From positions 1 through 34,862 of the forward strand of contig LFRQ01000121.1 in assembly GCA_001512835.1 (NCBI GenBank): a DNA stretch of 34,862 nucleotides. The letters run 5' to 3'. This document shows positions 1 to 8,231 of the stretch, one piece after another. This DNA comes from Clostridia bacterium DTU022 (GTDB taxonomy: Bacteria; Bacillota; Dethiobacteria; DTU022). Every line of letters starts with the position of its first letter. Positions within the stretch are counted from its first letter, which is position 1. A model generated the notes under the pieces. The model was not told where the DNA came from, ran no database searches, and was given only the letters and a program-made list of their open reading frames with translations. The position numbers and the translations under genes are program-made.

Positions 1-2220
1 CTCAAGGATTTGCTGGACCAGAACCGGTATCGGGAGGCCCTGGAGCAGGTTTACAGCTTCCAACGGGTGCTCAAGGAGATCATTCTCAGCAAGACGAAGA
101 CGGAAGCTACGGAAACCATTTACTACAAGCGGCATATCGCCATCGGCATCCCCTCCATGTACGGGCAGTACCGGGAGCCGAAATTTGAAGCCCTGGGGCT
201 GATCTACCGGCTGGAGCATGTGGCCGAGCGCTTGATCGAAAAAATAGTAAAGGAGATTAAGCTGGAGTATATCTCGGCCAAGACCTTGAACGGCATTTAC
301 GAGGTGCTGGTTCTGTTCAAGGAGGGGCTGGAGCTGGACGGCATGGTAAACCAGAACTTTAACTCCACCCTGGAGATGTTCCGGTACAGCTTGACCTCCT
401 CCAGCGTCACCCTGGGCCAGTACATGAATATATTCCGCTTCATGGCCCAGCACATCAAGGAGATGATCAACGAGTACTTTATGCGGGTCTATGATGAAAC
501 CATCAACGTAGTGGTGCCCCAGATTTTCGATGATTCCAAGGAGACGATTACCAGCGTATCCGAGGTGTTCTACCGGGATATCCTCTCCTCCTCCTTCCTG
601 ATCCAGGAGCTGGATCAGTTCCTGGCCAACTTAATCAACATGATCGACAACATGATGGCCAACTACAGCGAAAGCCACATTCATGCCATGATGAGCTACA
701 ACCCGGACCTGGCGGTCAGCCCCTTGAGCCGGCCGACCCCGCCCATGGATAACCAGGTTTTCCTCGGGGCCAAGGCCTATTACCTCAAAAAGCTGGCCGC
801 CTACAGCCTGCCCATCCCCGACGGCTTTGTCCTCACCACCGAGGTATACCGGCACAAGGATATCATCTTCAGCCATCCCTACATGAGCTGGGAGCTGGAG
901 AAGATGATCCTGAAATATTTGAAAGAGATGGAGGCCAGGGAGAAGCTGGAGTTTGGAAGCGCCAGGAGGCCCATGCTCCTCTCCGTCCGCTCCGGGACGG
1001 CCATCTCCATGCCCGGGGCGATGAGCACTTTTCTTAACGTGGGGATGAACGATGCCGTAGCCGAAGCCCTGGATAAAAACCCCGCCACCGCCTGGATGGG
1101 CTGGGATTCCTACCGCCGCTTCATCCAGAGCTGGGGGATGTCCCACGGCATCGACCGGGACGTTTTCGACGAGGTCATGGCCCGGAAGAAAGAGGAGTAC
1201 GGCGTGCTTAGAAAGTCGGACTTCACGGCAGCCCAGATGAAGGAAGTGGCCAAAGAATATAAAAAGGTGCTTAACGAGCACGGGGTCTTCATTGCCGAAA
1301 ATCCCCTCTCCCAGCTGAAGCAGGCCATTGTCAACGTTTTTGAGTCCTGGTCTTCCAAGCGGGCCATCGCTTACCGGAAGCACATGCAGATCGCCGACGA
1401 GTGGGGGACGGCGGTGATCGTGCAAAAGATGGTCATGGGCAACCGCTCCAAGAAATCGGGCTCCGGGGTTGTCTTTACCCACGACCCCAGGCTGAAAAAA
1501 CCGGGGATCAACCTCTACGGGGATTTTACTCTCTGCAGCCAGGGGGAGGATATCGTGGCCGGCCTGGTCTATACCATGCCCGTCTCCGAGAGCCAGCGCC
1601 AAAACGGCTACCACGACAGCGAGATCTCCCTGGAATCGGCCTTCCCGCAGATCTACCAGCGGCTGCGGGAAATAGCCGTGGAGCTCATCGAGAAGCACGG
1701 TTATAACCACCAGGAGATTGAATTTACTTTTGAATCGGAGGATCCCAAGGACCTCTACCTGCTGCAGATCCGGGAGCAGAATATCATTCACCAGGAGAAG
1801 ACGGCGGTCTTCAGCACCCCCATGGAGGAGATGAAGCTCCTGGGCAAGGGCATCGGCATCGGGGGCGGCTGTCTGAGCGGCATCATCAGCATCAATATGG
1901 ACGACTTGATGGAGAACAAGAAAAAATATCCCGAAGAGCGGCATATTCTGGTCCGGCCGGATACGGTCCCCGACGATATCCAGATGATTTTTATCTGCGA
2001 CGGGCTGGTCACCAGCCGGGGCGGCGTTACCTCCCATGCGGCGGTAACGGCCCAGAAGCTGGGGAAGGTTTGCGTGGTGAACTGCAAGGAACTGGTGGTG
2101 GATGACCGGAAGAAGCAGTGCCGGATCGGCAGCGAGATCCTGCGCCCGGGAGAGGCCCTCTCCATCGACGGGAAGACGGGCAGCATCTTCAAGGGCAAGT
2201 ACGAGATCAAATACGTTTGA
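1..2220 (+). CDS. PEP synthase/PPDK-like phosphotransferase (5' end outside window)
   Basis: The reading frame is open to the first base, so the gene starts upstream of the window. Residue numbers here count from the TTG at base 10. Residues 1-240 are a helical region I do not recognise. From about 245 the protein matches the ATP-grasp (PEP/pyruvate-binding) domain of pyruvate phosphate dikinases, including the PPDK-like stretch SVRSGTAISMPGAMST near 325-340. A swivelling phosphohistidine domain follows with TSRGGVTSHAA; the phospho-carrier His is about residue 676. The protein ends soon after this domain (SIDGKTG), so the C-terminal PEP/pyruvate TIM barrel of true PPDK or PpsA is absent. By family logic the protein can move phosphate from ATP to its histidine. 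The acceptor is unknown; rifampicin phosphotransferases show that such enzymes can use other acceptors. It lies 53 bases before a GAPDH-like gene, probably in one operon. Confidence 0.8.
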   Translation, partial: LKDLLDQNRYREALEQVYSFQRVLKEIILSKTKTEATETIYYKRHIAIGIPSMYGQYREPKFEALGLIYRLEHVAERLIEKIVKEIKLEYISAKTLNGIYEVLVLFKEGLELDGMVNQNFNSTLEMFRYSLTSSSVTLGQYMNIFRFMAQHIKEMINEYFMRVYDETINVVVPQIFDDSKETITSVSEVFYRDILSSSFLIQELDQFLANLINMIDNMMANYSESHIHAMMSYNPDLAVSPLSRPTPPMDNQVFLGAKAYYLKKLAAYSLPIPDGFVLTTEVYRHKDIIFSHPYMSWELEKMILKYLKEMEAREKLEFGSARRPMLLSVRSGTAISMPGAMSTFLNVGMNDAVAEALDKNPATAWMGWDSYRRFIQSWGMSHGIDRDVFDEVMARKKEEYGVLRKSDFTAAQMKEVAKEYKKVLNEHGVFIAENPLSQLKQAIVNVFESWSSKRAIAYRKHMQIADEWGTAVIVQKMVMGNRSKKSGSGVVFTHDPRLKKPGINLYGDFTLCSQGEDIVAGLVYTMPVSESQRQNGYHDSEISLESAFPQIYQRLREIAVELIEKHGYNHQEIEFTFESEDPKDLYLLQIREQNIIHQEKTAVFSTPMEEMKLLGKGIGIGGGCLSGIISINMDDLMENKKKYPEERHILVRPDTVPDDIQMIFICDGLVTSRGGVTSHAAVTAQKLGKVCVVNCKELVVDDRKKQCRIGSEILRPGEALSIDGKTGSIFKGKYEIKYV

Positions 2221-2273
2221 TCCGGCGGAGACCTCTCGAGTAGAGAAGCTTACCAATTTTAGGGAGGATGGGG

Positions 2274-3527
2274 ATGTATAATCATCTGCGCAGCAAGCGG
2301 GTACTGGGCATCAACGGAGCCGGGAGGATTGGGAAGCTTACTTTGTGGAACCATCTCAGCTTGGGCCATTTTGACGGTTTTGTAATAAACACCGGCCGGG
2401 AAGTGGGGAGAAGGCTGGAAGACGTTATCGACTACCTGGTCAAGGATTCCACTTACGGGTCCCTGGACACCTTTTTTTACGGGTATTCGGGAAAGAGATG
2501 CGAGATTCAGATTGCCAACCGGGAGGCGGGCATATTTGAAATTAACGGGGTGCCCGTTAAGATAATCATGGAATCGCGCAATCCCAGGGGCATTAACTGG
2601 GCCCGGGAAGGGGTCGCCCTGGTGGTGGAGTGTACCGGGGCCTTTGTGGATCCCACCCTGCCCGCCGATGATCCCCGGGGGAGCGTGCGGGGCCACCTGG
2701 AGGCGGGAGCTGAAAAGGTGGTGGTCAGCGCCCCCTTTAAAATCGGCGACCAGGCCCAGAAGATGCCTTCCGACTGCGGGACCTTTGTTTACGGCATCAA
2801 CCACATGGAATACGATCCCGCCGTCCACCACATTATCTCCGCGGCCAGCTGCACCACTACCGGGCTGGCGCACATGGTGAAGCCCCTGCTGGAAACCCGG
2901 GAGACCTCGGAGATCATTACCATCTCCATGTCCACTGTTCACGCTTCCACCAACAATCAGAATATTCTCGATGCCGTTCCCAAGGCCGGGGCCGCCGATT
3001 TGCGGAGAAACCGCTCGGTCTTCAACAACATTATCTTGACCACTACCGGGGCCGGCTTTGCCCTGGAGGAGATCCTGCCGCAAATAAAGCAGATTGGCCT
3101 GATGGCGGATTCGGTGCGCATTCCCACCAGCACGGCTTCCCTGATCGTTTTGAACGTTACTTTTAATACCCAGCTGGATGAACACGGCATGCCCCTGGTA
3201 AATACGAACCTGATCAACGATATCTACCGGAAGGCGGCGGCCGGCCCGCAAAAGGGGATGCTCGTTTACAGCGACAAGCAGAATGTCTCCTCGGACATCA
3301 TCGGCTACCGGGCGGCCATCGTCATCGAGGGGGCCGAAAATCATACCCGGACGGGCTTTATCCCGGTCTACGCCAAGGTTCTCCGGGAGCACGGGGTGCA
3401 AATAACGGGCGACCTCCTGATCCCCGTTACCCATGCCAAGATCTTTGGCTGGTACGACAACGAACTGGGCAGCTATGTAAACTTTTTGGGAAAGCTGACG
3501 GTGTACATCGACAAAAACATGCCCTAA
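2274..3527 (+). CDS. divergent glyceraldehyde-3-phosphate dehydrogenase-like protein
   Basis: This is a GAPDH-fold protein. It has an N-terminal Rossmann motif (GINGAGRIGK), the catalytic cysteine in SCTTTG (about residue 193), the active-site His in STVHASTNNQ, and a C-terminal WYDNELGSYVNFL. It is 417 aa against about 335 for ordinary GapA, with extra sequence before the active-site Cys (around TLPADDPRG). The usual SCTTN is SCTTT and the NAD-pocket GFGRIG is GAGRIG. Family knowledge predicts NAD(P)-dependent oxidation of a phosphorylated aldehyde, but these changes make the substrate uncertain. I chose the ATG at 2274 because the strong site agggagg (2261-2267) sits 6 bases before it; the in-frame ATG at 2268 directly abuts that site. 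The gene follows the PPDK-like gene closely. A GCCGGC-TA-GCCGGC dyad (3532-3545) follows the stop. Confidence 0.8.
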   Translation: MYNHLRSKRVLGINGAGRIGKLTLWNHLSLGHFDGFVINTGREVGRRLEDVIDYLVKDSTYGSLDTFFYGYSGKRCEIQIANREAGIFEINGVPVKIIMESRNPRGINWAREGVALVVECTGAFVDPTLPADDPRGSVRGHLEAGAEKVVVSAPFKIGDQAQKMPSDCGTFVYGINHMEYDPAVHHIISAASCTTTGLAHMVKPLLETRETSEIITISMSTVHASTNNQNILDAVPKAGAADLRRNRSVFNNIILTTTGAGFALEEILPQIKQIGLMADSVRIPTSTASLIVLNVTFNTQLDEHGMPLVNTNLINDIYRKAAAGPQKGMLVYSDKQNVSSDIIGYRAAIVIEGAENHTRTGFIPVYAKVLREHGVQITGDLLIPVTHAKIFGWYDNELGSYVNFLGKLTVYIDKNMP

Positions 3528-3673
3528 ACCGGCCGGCTAGCCGGCGGCAGCGGAGCGGGGAGTCTCCCGGGGCGGTTTCCCGGCTTCCGGCCGTGGCGGT
3601 ACCGGACTCTTTCTCTTCAACCTTCCAGTCTTGTTCCGGCCAAAGCCCGGCCGGCGGGTGGTGGATTCAGACC

Positions 3674-4831
3674 ATGAGAGACAATAAGGAGATCCTCCTC
3701 TGCGACCTGGATGCCTTTTTTGCCTCGGTAGAGCAGCTTGATCACCCCCACTTGCGAGGGAAGCCCGTGATCGTGGGCGGGGACCCCGAGGGACGGGGCG
3801 TAGTCTCCACCTGTTCGTACGAGGCCAGGCCGTTCGGGGTCCGTTCGGCCATGCCCGTAAAAAAAGCCCTGCAGCTATGCCCCGAAGCCATCCTGCGGCC
3901 CGTTAACCTGCCGCGGTACAAGGCTGTTTCCCGGCAGGTCCGCCGGATCTTGAGCCGCTTTACCCCGGAGCTTCAGTTTGTCTCCATCGACGAAGCCTAC
4001 CTGGCGGTAGAAAAAGGGGCCGGCCTGGAGACGGCGGAGGCCGTCCGCCGGGCGGTGCGGGAAGAACTGGGGCTTCCCCTCAGCGTGGGGGTAAGCGTAA
4101 ACAAGCTGCTGGCCAAGATCGCCTGCGAACTGGTCAAGCCCGACCGCATCGGCTCCCTCTGGCCCGAGGAGGTGCCGGAGCGGTTGTGGCCTCTCCCGGT
4201 GTCGGTAATCCCGGGCGTCGGCCCGGCGACCCGGGAGGAGTTGGGCCGATACGGAATCCGGACCGTGGGAGACCTGGCCCGCTTCCCCCGGGCCTCCCTG
4301 GTCCGCCTCCTGGGCAGCAGAGGAGTGGAGCTGCACCAGTATGCCCACGGGATCGACCATCGTTCCCTGGAGGAGGAACAGGAGGCCAAGTCCATTTCCG
4401 AAGAGGTAACCTTTCCCCGGGACTTGTTTGACGGCGAAGACCTTCTCCTTGTTCTCCAGGAGCTCTCCGCGGAGGTAGGCTACCGCCTTCGCGCGGAGGG
4501 CTTGACCGCCCGGACCATTACCCTGAAGCTGCGCTTTGCCGACTTTCGCACCGTTACCAGGAGCAGGACCCTGGCGGAAGCCGTGGACAGCGACGCCGCC
4601 ATTTACCAAACGGCCAAGGAGCTTTTTCTCCGCCACGCCGGCCCCCCTCCCTGGCGGCTGGTGGGGGTAAAGGCTTCCGGCTTGGAAAGGGGCCGGCAGA
4701 TACCCCTTTTTCAGCTGACCCCCGAGGGAGAGAAGGAGAGACGCCTGCTCCAGGTCAAAGACCGGCTGAGGGAGAAATACGGCCGCGACATCCTCTTTCA
4801 AGCCGGCAAATTAAACAAAAAAGAAGATTAA
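3674..4831 (+). CDS. dinB: DNA polymerase IV (Y-family)
   Basis: This is a Y-family translesion DNA polymerase that extends DNA past damaged template. The first catalytic Asp lies in LCDLDAFFASVE at the N-terminus, with a Phe in the steric-gate position. The second acidic pair is in SIDEAYL. The palm/finger region contains YEARPFGVRSAMPVKKA, and a helix-hairpin-helix region contains VIPGVGPATREELGRYGI. The little-finger domain follows, and QIPLF near the C-terminus is a good match to the sliding-clamp binding motif. The length of 385 aa is normal. I chose the ATG at 3674 because homology begins there; the frame is open upstream to a GTG at 3593, but that part looks non-coding. The Shine-Dalgarno site is weak. 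The stop codon lies 2 bases before a GTGCCTGGCAC-type repeat. Confidence 0.93.
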   Translation: MRDNKEILLCDLDAFFASVEQLDHPHLRGKPVIVGGDPEGRGVVSTCSYEARPFGVRSAMPVKKALQLCPEAILRPVNLPRYKAVSRQVRRILSRFTPELQFVSIDEAYLAVEKGAGLETAEAVRRAVREELGLPLSVGVSVNKLLAKIACELVKPDRIGSLWPEEVPERLWPLPVSVIPGVGPATREELGRYGIRTVGDLARFPRASLVRLLGSRGVELHQYAHGIDHRSLEEEQEAKSISEEVTFPRDLFDGEDLLLVLQELSAEVGYRLRAEGLTARTITLKLRFADFRTVTRSRTLAEAVDSDAAIYQTAKELFLRHAGPPPWRLVGVKASGLERGRQIPLFQLTPEGEKERRLLQVKDRLREKYGRDILFQAGKLNKKED

Positions 4832-4833
4832 TC

Positions 4834-4880
4834 GGTGCCTGGCACGTCAACTTTGTCAACTTGATTGAAAATTCAGAATA
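4834..4880. repeat. GTGCCTGGCAC repeat, copy 1
   Basis: The copy opens with the near-palindrome GGTGCCTGGCAC (a GTGCC/GGCAC hairpin). It continues with GTCAACTTTGTCAAC and an AT-rich tail (TTGATTGAAAATTCAGAA). The same order recurs at 11910, 17161 and 34686. This copy fills the gap between the dinB stop and the ribosome-binding site of the next gene. It carries no coding capacity. Confidence 0.85.
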
Positions 4881-4899
4881 ATTGGGGAGGGGTGCTTTC

Positions 4900-5712
4900 T
4901 TGCTGAAGACCCAGGTGTACGAGGGGGTCACCCAGATCATGATGGGCCGGGAAGTGGAGGGCACCGTCTACTACTGGACCTCGGCCTACCTGGTGGAGGG
5001 GCTGCTCGTCGATTCGGGCTGTTCTTATACGGCGGAGGAACTGGTGGGCTTTTTGCGGAGGCGGAGAGTAGACCGGCTGGTTAATACCCATCATCACGAG
5101 GATCATGTGGGGGGGAACGCCCTGATTAAAAGAGAGTTGGGGGTGGGCGGCCTGGCCCACGCCAAGGCGATTCCCCTGATCAAGAGCCGGCTCCCCCTGC
5201 ATTCTTACCAGGAACTGGTATGGGGCTACCCGGAGCCTTCCCAGGCCCGGCCGGTGCCGGAGATTATTGAAACGAAAAGTTGTTGCTTCCAGGTGCTGGA
5301 TACTCCCGGGCACAGCCCGGATCACCTGGCCCTGTTTGAGCCGGAGCGGGGCTGGTGCTTTTGCGGCGATCTCTTCGTTTCCGAAGACCAGAAGACTCTG
5401 CGGGCGGATGAAGACATCTTTGGCATCGCCGCCTCCCTGCGCCGACTGCTGGAACTGCCGGGAGAGCGCCTGGTCCTTTTTACTGCCATCGGCCGCATCT
5501 TCCCGGAAGGGCGGTCGGCCGTAAGGGCGTACCTGGATCACCTGGCCCGGCTGCAGGCCCGGGTCCAGGAGTTGAAAGAGAAGGGCTTCTCCCCCGAGGC
5601 CATCCGGGACGAAATTTTCCAGCGGGAGAGCCGGCTGGCGGAGTTGACGGGGGGACACTTCTCCATTTTAAACCTGGTCCGGCAGTTAATGGACGATACG
5701 CGGCAGGTTTAG
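4900..5712 (+). CDS. MBL-fold metallo-hydrolase
   Basis: This is a metallo-beta-lactamase fold hydrolase. The metal-binding HxHxDH motif is seen in NTHHHEDHVGGN, followed by a third His in GHSPDHL and a metal-bridging Asp in CGDLF. This is the glyoxalase II-like layout. The final metal His, usually in a PGHG-like motif, is not evident: the equivalent stretch reads LFTAIGRIFPEG. The C-terminal 80 residues are helical and charged. I chose the TTG at 4900 because ggggagg (4884-4890) lies 9 bases upstream; an upstream in-frame TTG at 4882 would overlap that site. The gene follows dinB across a repeat and may be co-transcribed with it. The substrate is unknown. With the last His missing, the metal centre may be mononuclear or altered. 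Confidence 0.82.
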   Translation: MLKTQVYEGVTQIMMGREVEGTVYYWTSAYLVEGLLVDSGCSYTAEELVGFLRRRRVDRLVNTHHHEDHVGGNALIKRELGVGGLAHAKAIPLIKSRLPLHSYQELVWGYPEPSQARPVPEIIETKSCCFQVLDTPGHSPDHLALFEPERGWCFCGDLFVSEDQKTLRADEDIFGIAASLRRLLELPGERLVLFTAIGRIFPEGRSAVRAYLDHLARLQARVQELKEKGFSPEAIRDEIFQRESRLAELTGGHFSILNLVRQLMDDTRQV

Positions 5713-5881
5713 CCGGGGGGAAAACAGCCAGACAGGTGGATTTGCCCCCCGGAGAGCCGCCGGCGGAAAGTTTGGCCGGGATAGACAACGGTTTTGGCTA
5801 AGGCCGCTGTGCCGCCCTTTGCCTTCTTGCTCGTTTTGGGTACTGACGGCAAACAACATTGCAGGTCCATTGCCGGGGCGG

Positions 5882-5910
5882 TTGTTATAAGTTGGTTTTG
5901 CGCTTATAAT
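5882..5910 (+). promoter_or_regulatory. sigma-A type promoter for the 5944 gene
   Basis: The -35 box TTGTTA (5882-5887) and the -10 box TATAAT (5905-5910) are separated by 17 bases. The start codon of the following gene is 33 bases downstream, so this gene probably has its own transcript. The rest of the 230-base gap before it shows nothing further. Confidence 0.6.
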
Positions 5911-5943
5911 GAAAGAAAAATTTATTAAGATAGGATACTGCAG

Positions 5944-6861
5944 ATGAAGATACCGGGCAAGCAGGCAGTACTAAAATACTTCAAGCCCCTGGATATGGGC
6001 GACGCCTCCCTTTTCGATTCCGCCGATGAACTGGAGGGCAGTTTTGGCCATTTTGCCCTGGAGAAAAGAAGCGACGCCCTTCTCTTAAACAGGTTTACCC
6101 CCGAGGACATACTGAAGATGATGGAAGAAGTGGGGCTGATTAAGCACCTGCAATCCCTGGGCTTCGACAACTTCCAGGTGGAGGTCAGCAGGGACGAAGC
6201 CCTGATCAATCACTTGAAGGTCTATTACGAGACCGTGGATCCCGCGCACCTGTTGATCAACATGCGGGTTTCGGAGTCCCGCTTTGTGCCGGAGAAGTCC
6301 TTTTTTGAAGATGAAACGGGCAACGTAGTCCTGGACATGGTGATTATCGAGTGGCTTTCGGCGCAAAACCCCGTGGGCGAGTTCACCCCGGATAAACCCC
6401 AGCTGCCCGGCCAGAGCAAGCCGGGGCTGGGGAGTCTCAGCTATCTCATCGACATAATCTACCTGGTGGGCCGGAAGATGCTGGTGGACGGGTTCATGGA
6501 CGTGCCCGACCATTTTCACGGGGCGGTGATGTACTCCCGAAAGTTTAAATTCTTCAACCCCGCCCACGAGGCCATTTTGCAGGCGATTCTCAGGGACCTG
6601 CACCAGTATTCCCTCTCGGACCTCTCCTGGGGGATGTTGACCCAGACCATAATAGACCGGACCACCGGCAAGCCCCAGGTTTATGATCCTTCCGAGCAGA
6701 TCTTTCCCATCTCCAACTTTCTAAAGGAATATTTCCAGTCCAGGAAGTACCAGGAGAAGTTCCAGAAGATTTATCGGAGCAAAGGCTATTATCTCGATTA
6801 CGAAACCATGTTAAAGCGCAAGGCGGAGCTGCTGAGGACGAAAAAGATAGAAGACCTTTAG
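5944..6861 (+). CDS. hypothetical protein, 305 aa
   Basis: I do not recognise this family. It is a soluble-looking protein with no signal peptide or transmembrane segment. It has an acidic N-terminal third, a middle region rich in hydrophobic beta/alpha alternation (for example NVVLDMVIIEWL and SLSYLIDIIYLVGRKMLVDG), and a basic, helical C-terminus (YETMLKRKAELLRTKK). Its features suggest a folded cytoplasmic protein, and codon usage matches the neighbouring genes. It has its own promoter and a weak ribosome-binding site (agga, 5932-5935). It converges on the corrinoid-type activation-domain gene with only 7 bases between the stop codons. A GCGGCGG/CCGCCGC dyad (6861-6887) there may end both transcripts. 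No function can be assigned. Confidence 0.7.
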   Translation: MKIPGKQAVLKYFKPLDMGDASLFDSADELEGSFGHFALEKRSDALLLNRFTPEDILKMMEEVGLIKHLQSLGFDNFQVEVSRDEALINHLKVYYETVDPAHLLINMRVSESRFVPEKSFFEDETGNVVLDMVIIEWLSAQNPVGEFTPDKPQLPGQSKPGLGSLSYLIDIIYLVGRKMLVDGFMDVPDHFHGAVMYSRKFKFFNPAHEAILQAILRDLHQYSLSDLSWGMLTQTIIDRTTGKPQVYDPSEQIFPISNFLKEYFQSRKYQEKFQKIYRSKGYYLDYETMLKRKAELLRTKKIEDL

Positions 6862-6868
6862 CGGCGGT

Positions 6869-7546
6869 TTACCTTACCCCCCGCCGCCACCGGCAGTCCT
6901 CCTTTTTGGAACAGAAGTCGCAGGAGACGGCATCGTCGCAGACGGCTTCTCCCAGGGGGATGGCCAAGCTGATGGATTTGCGGGGCAGCATCATGCCGCT
7001 TTCGGTAAGGCGGACCTTTATTCTTTCCGCGGGGAGCAGCCGGAAGAAGGTCCGCTGCTGCTCGATGGGCCAGCCTTCCTGCCCGGGAGAAAGCTGCACC
7101 CCGGACCGCAGCCCGCGCTTTTCGGCGGCGGCGGCAACGTCGCCGGCGGCCAGGAAAGAGAGCAGGCCCACGGCGGCCGTTCCCGCCCCGTCCAGGGCCA
7201 GGGCCTTCACCGGCTCTTTATCCCTCAGCTCCCGGACCCTTTCTTCCAGCCCGGGTCCGATAGTGCAGAGGACCAGGCCCAGTTCCGCAGCCCCGGCCAT
7301 GGCCCGGGCCAGCAGGGGCCCCTCGAAAAAACCTCCTTCAAAAAAGACCCGCCGGCCCTGGAAACCGAGGATCGGCAGGGTCCCCAAGAGAGCCACGGGC
7401 TCCAGGAGGGTTTTCAACTCAGAGAGAACCTCCTGGGCGATCCTGCGGAGAGCGGGGGAGGCCCGGGAGGGGTCGGCTCCCTGCCCCAGGAGGACCTGGT
7501 CGGTGTCCAGGGAAATAGAATAATTCTTAACTTCGAACAGCGGCAA
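6869..7546 (-). CDS. vitamin B12-dependent methionine synthase activation-domain protein
   Basis: A stand-alone 225-aa protein resembling the activation (AdoMet-binding) domain of cobalamin-dependent methionine synthase. In the full enzyme that domain helps return inactive cob(II)alamin to the methylated form. Visible marks are LPAERIKVRLTESGMMLPRKS followed by a glycine-rich strand (SLAIPLGEAVC), and a C-terminal cysteine cluster CDDAVSCDFCSKKEDC ending in WRR. Stand-alone versions occur in acetogens and other corrinoid-using anaerobes, where corrinoid reactivation is a likely role; that is inference here. I chose the TTG at 7546 because GGGAGGGG lies just before it. The frame extends upstream to 7672, but that part is unlike the family. 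A TATAAT-like -10 lies on this strand at 7666-7661 without a clear -35. Confidence 0.65.
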   Translation of the reverse strand: MPLFEVKNYSISLDTDQVLLGQGADPSRASPALRRIAQEVLSELKTLLEPVALLGTLPILGFQGRRVFFEGGFFEGPLLARAMAGAAELGLVLCTIGPGLEERVRELRDKEPVKALALDGAGTAAVGLLSFLAAGDVAAAAEKRGLRSGVQLSPGQEGWPIEQQRTFFRLLPAERIKVRLTESGMMLPRKSISLAIPLGEAVCDDAVSCDFCSKKEDCRWRRGVR

Positions 7547-7793
7547 TCCCCTCCCGGATAGAATTGGGCAGCCTTTATTAGCGCCCGGCCCTGGCCGGAC
7601 CTGGCGGTGCCGCCCTCGTCCCTGCCGATTCAATTCGACCCCAGGATTAATTATCCCTTCATTATAGTACATAATAGTACATACCTATATTACATACCCG
7701 TGCGCAACGGGAGAATCTCTATAACCATCTCGCGAGGGTCGCCGGGGGTTCCGGGAGCGGCCTCTGCCATTATCTTGCCCAGCGGGGAGGGGA

Positions 7794-7958
7794 GTGCAGA
7801 TTCTCAACCTGGCCGCGGGCTGGCGAGAGTGGATATCGGCAATCCTCTCCTTTATGAAAGGGCTGGATGCGGCCGTGGTCGGCCTGGATACGCCCGGGGA
7901 TAATTGGCCCGGCTGGACCGGGAATGGTGGGCCGCCGCCCCGGCTCCCCTCCCGCTAA
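7794..7958 (+). CDS. possible small protein, 54 aa
   Basis: A short frame begins with GTG right after ggggagg (7784-7790; 3 bases between) and ends with TAA at 7956. The product starts MQILNLAAGWREWISAILS and has one amphipathic helix followed by a Pro/Gly/Trp-rich tail (DNWPGWTGNGGPPP). I do not recognise it. The surrounding 685 bases (7547-8231) hold no other convincing gene. It could equally be a chance frame in GC-rich DNA or a gene remnant. Confidence 0.22.
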   Translation: MQILNLAAGWREWISAILSFMKGLDAAVVGLDTPGDNWPGWTGNGGPPPRLPSR

Positions 7959-8231
7959 TCGCCCCTGCTTCTCCTTAAACCAACCAAAAATCCTGGAAGG
8001 CCGGTCCATTGGCCGGCCCGGGAGCCTTTCCTCTTTTTGCCTCTTCCAGGGGCCAACCCCGCCTCCGGGACCGGCTTCCCGGCCCCGCACGGGGGGGGCG
8101 GGAGAGCTTTTCCCATGACGACTTTCCTATGACCTGGCCCCCTATTCGGTACGGGGCTCTTCCCGGAGCCCGGGTGCATAATTTTTCCCCCGGCATAAAA
8201 GACTAGAAGAACAACCCAAGGAGGGGACTCC
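7959..8231. other. intergenic stretch with GGCCGG hairpin
   Basis: No gene is supported here. It contains a hairpin GGCCGG-tccattgg-CCGGCC (7999-8018), matching the hairpin family seen at 20.2 and 21.7-22.0 kb. It also has a CCCCG/CGGGG dyad with an eight-G run (8091-8098) and the leader of the following gene, with a good ribosome-binding site (aaggagggg) just before 8232. Confidence 0.5.

Noticed and set aside
631-2256. Long open frame on the - strand opposite the PPDK-like gene
   Set aside because: It is antisense to a clear family protein, has low-complexity composition and no ribosome-binding site, and is explained by GC-rich codon bias.
2259-3434. 391-codon - strand frame opposite the GAPDH-like gene
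   Set aside because: Antisense shadow: the + strand protein carries catalytic motifs and this frame shows none.
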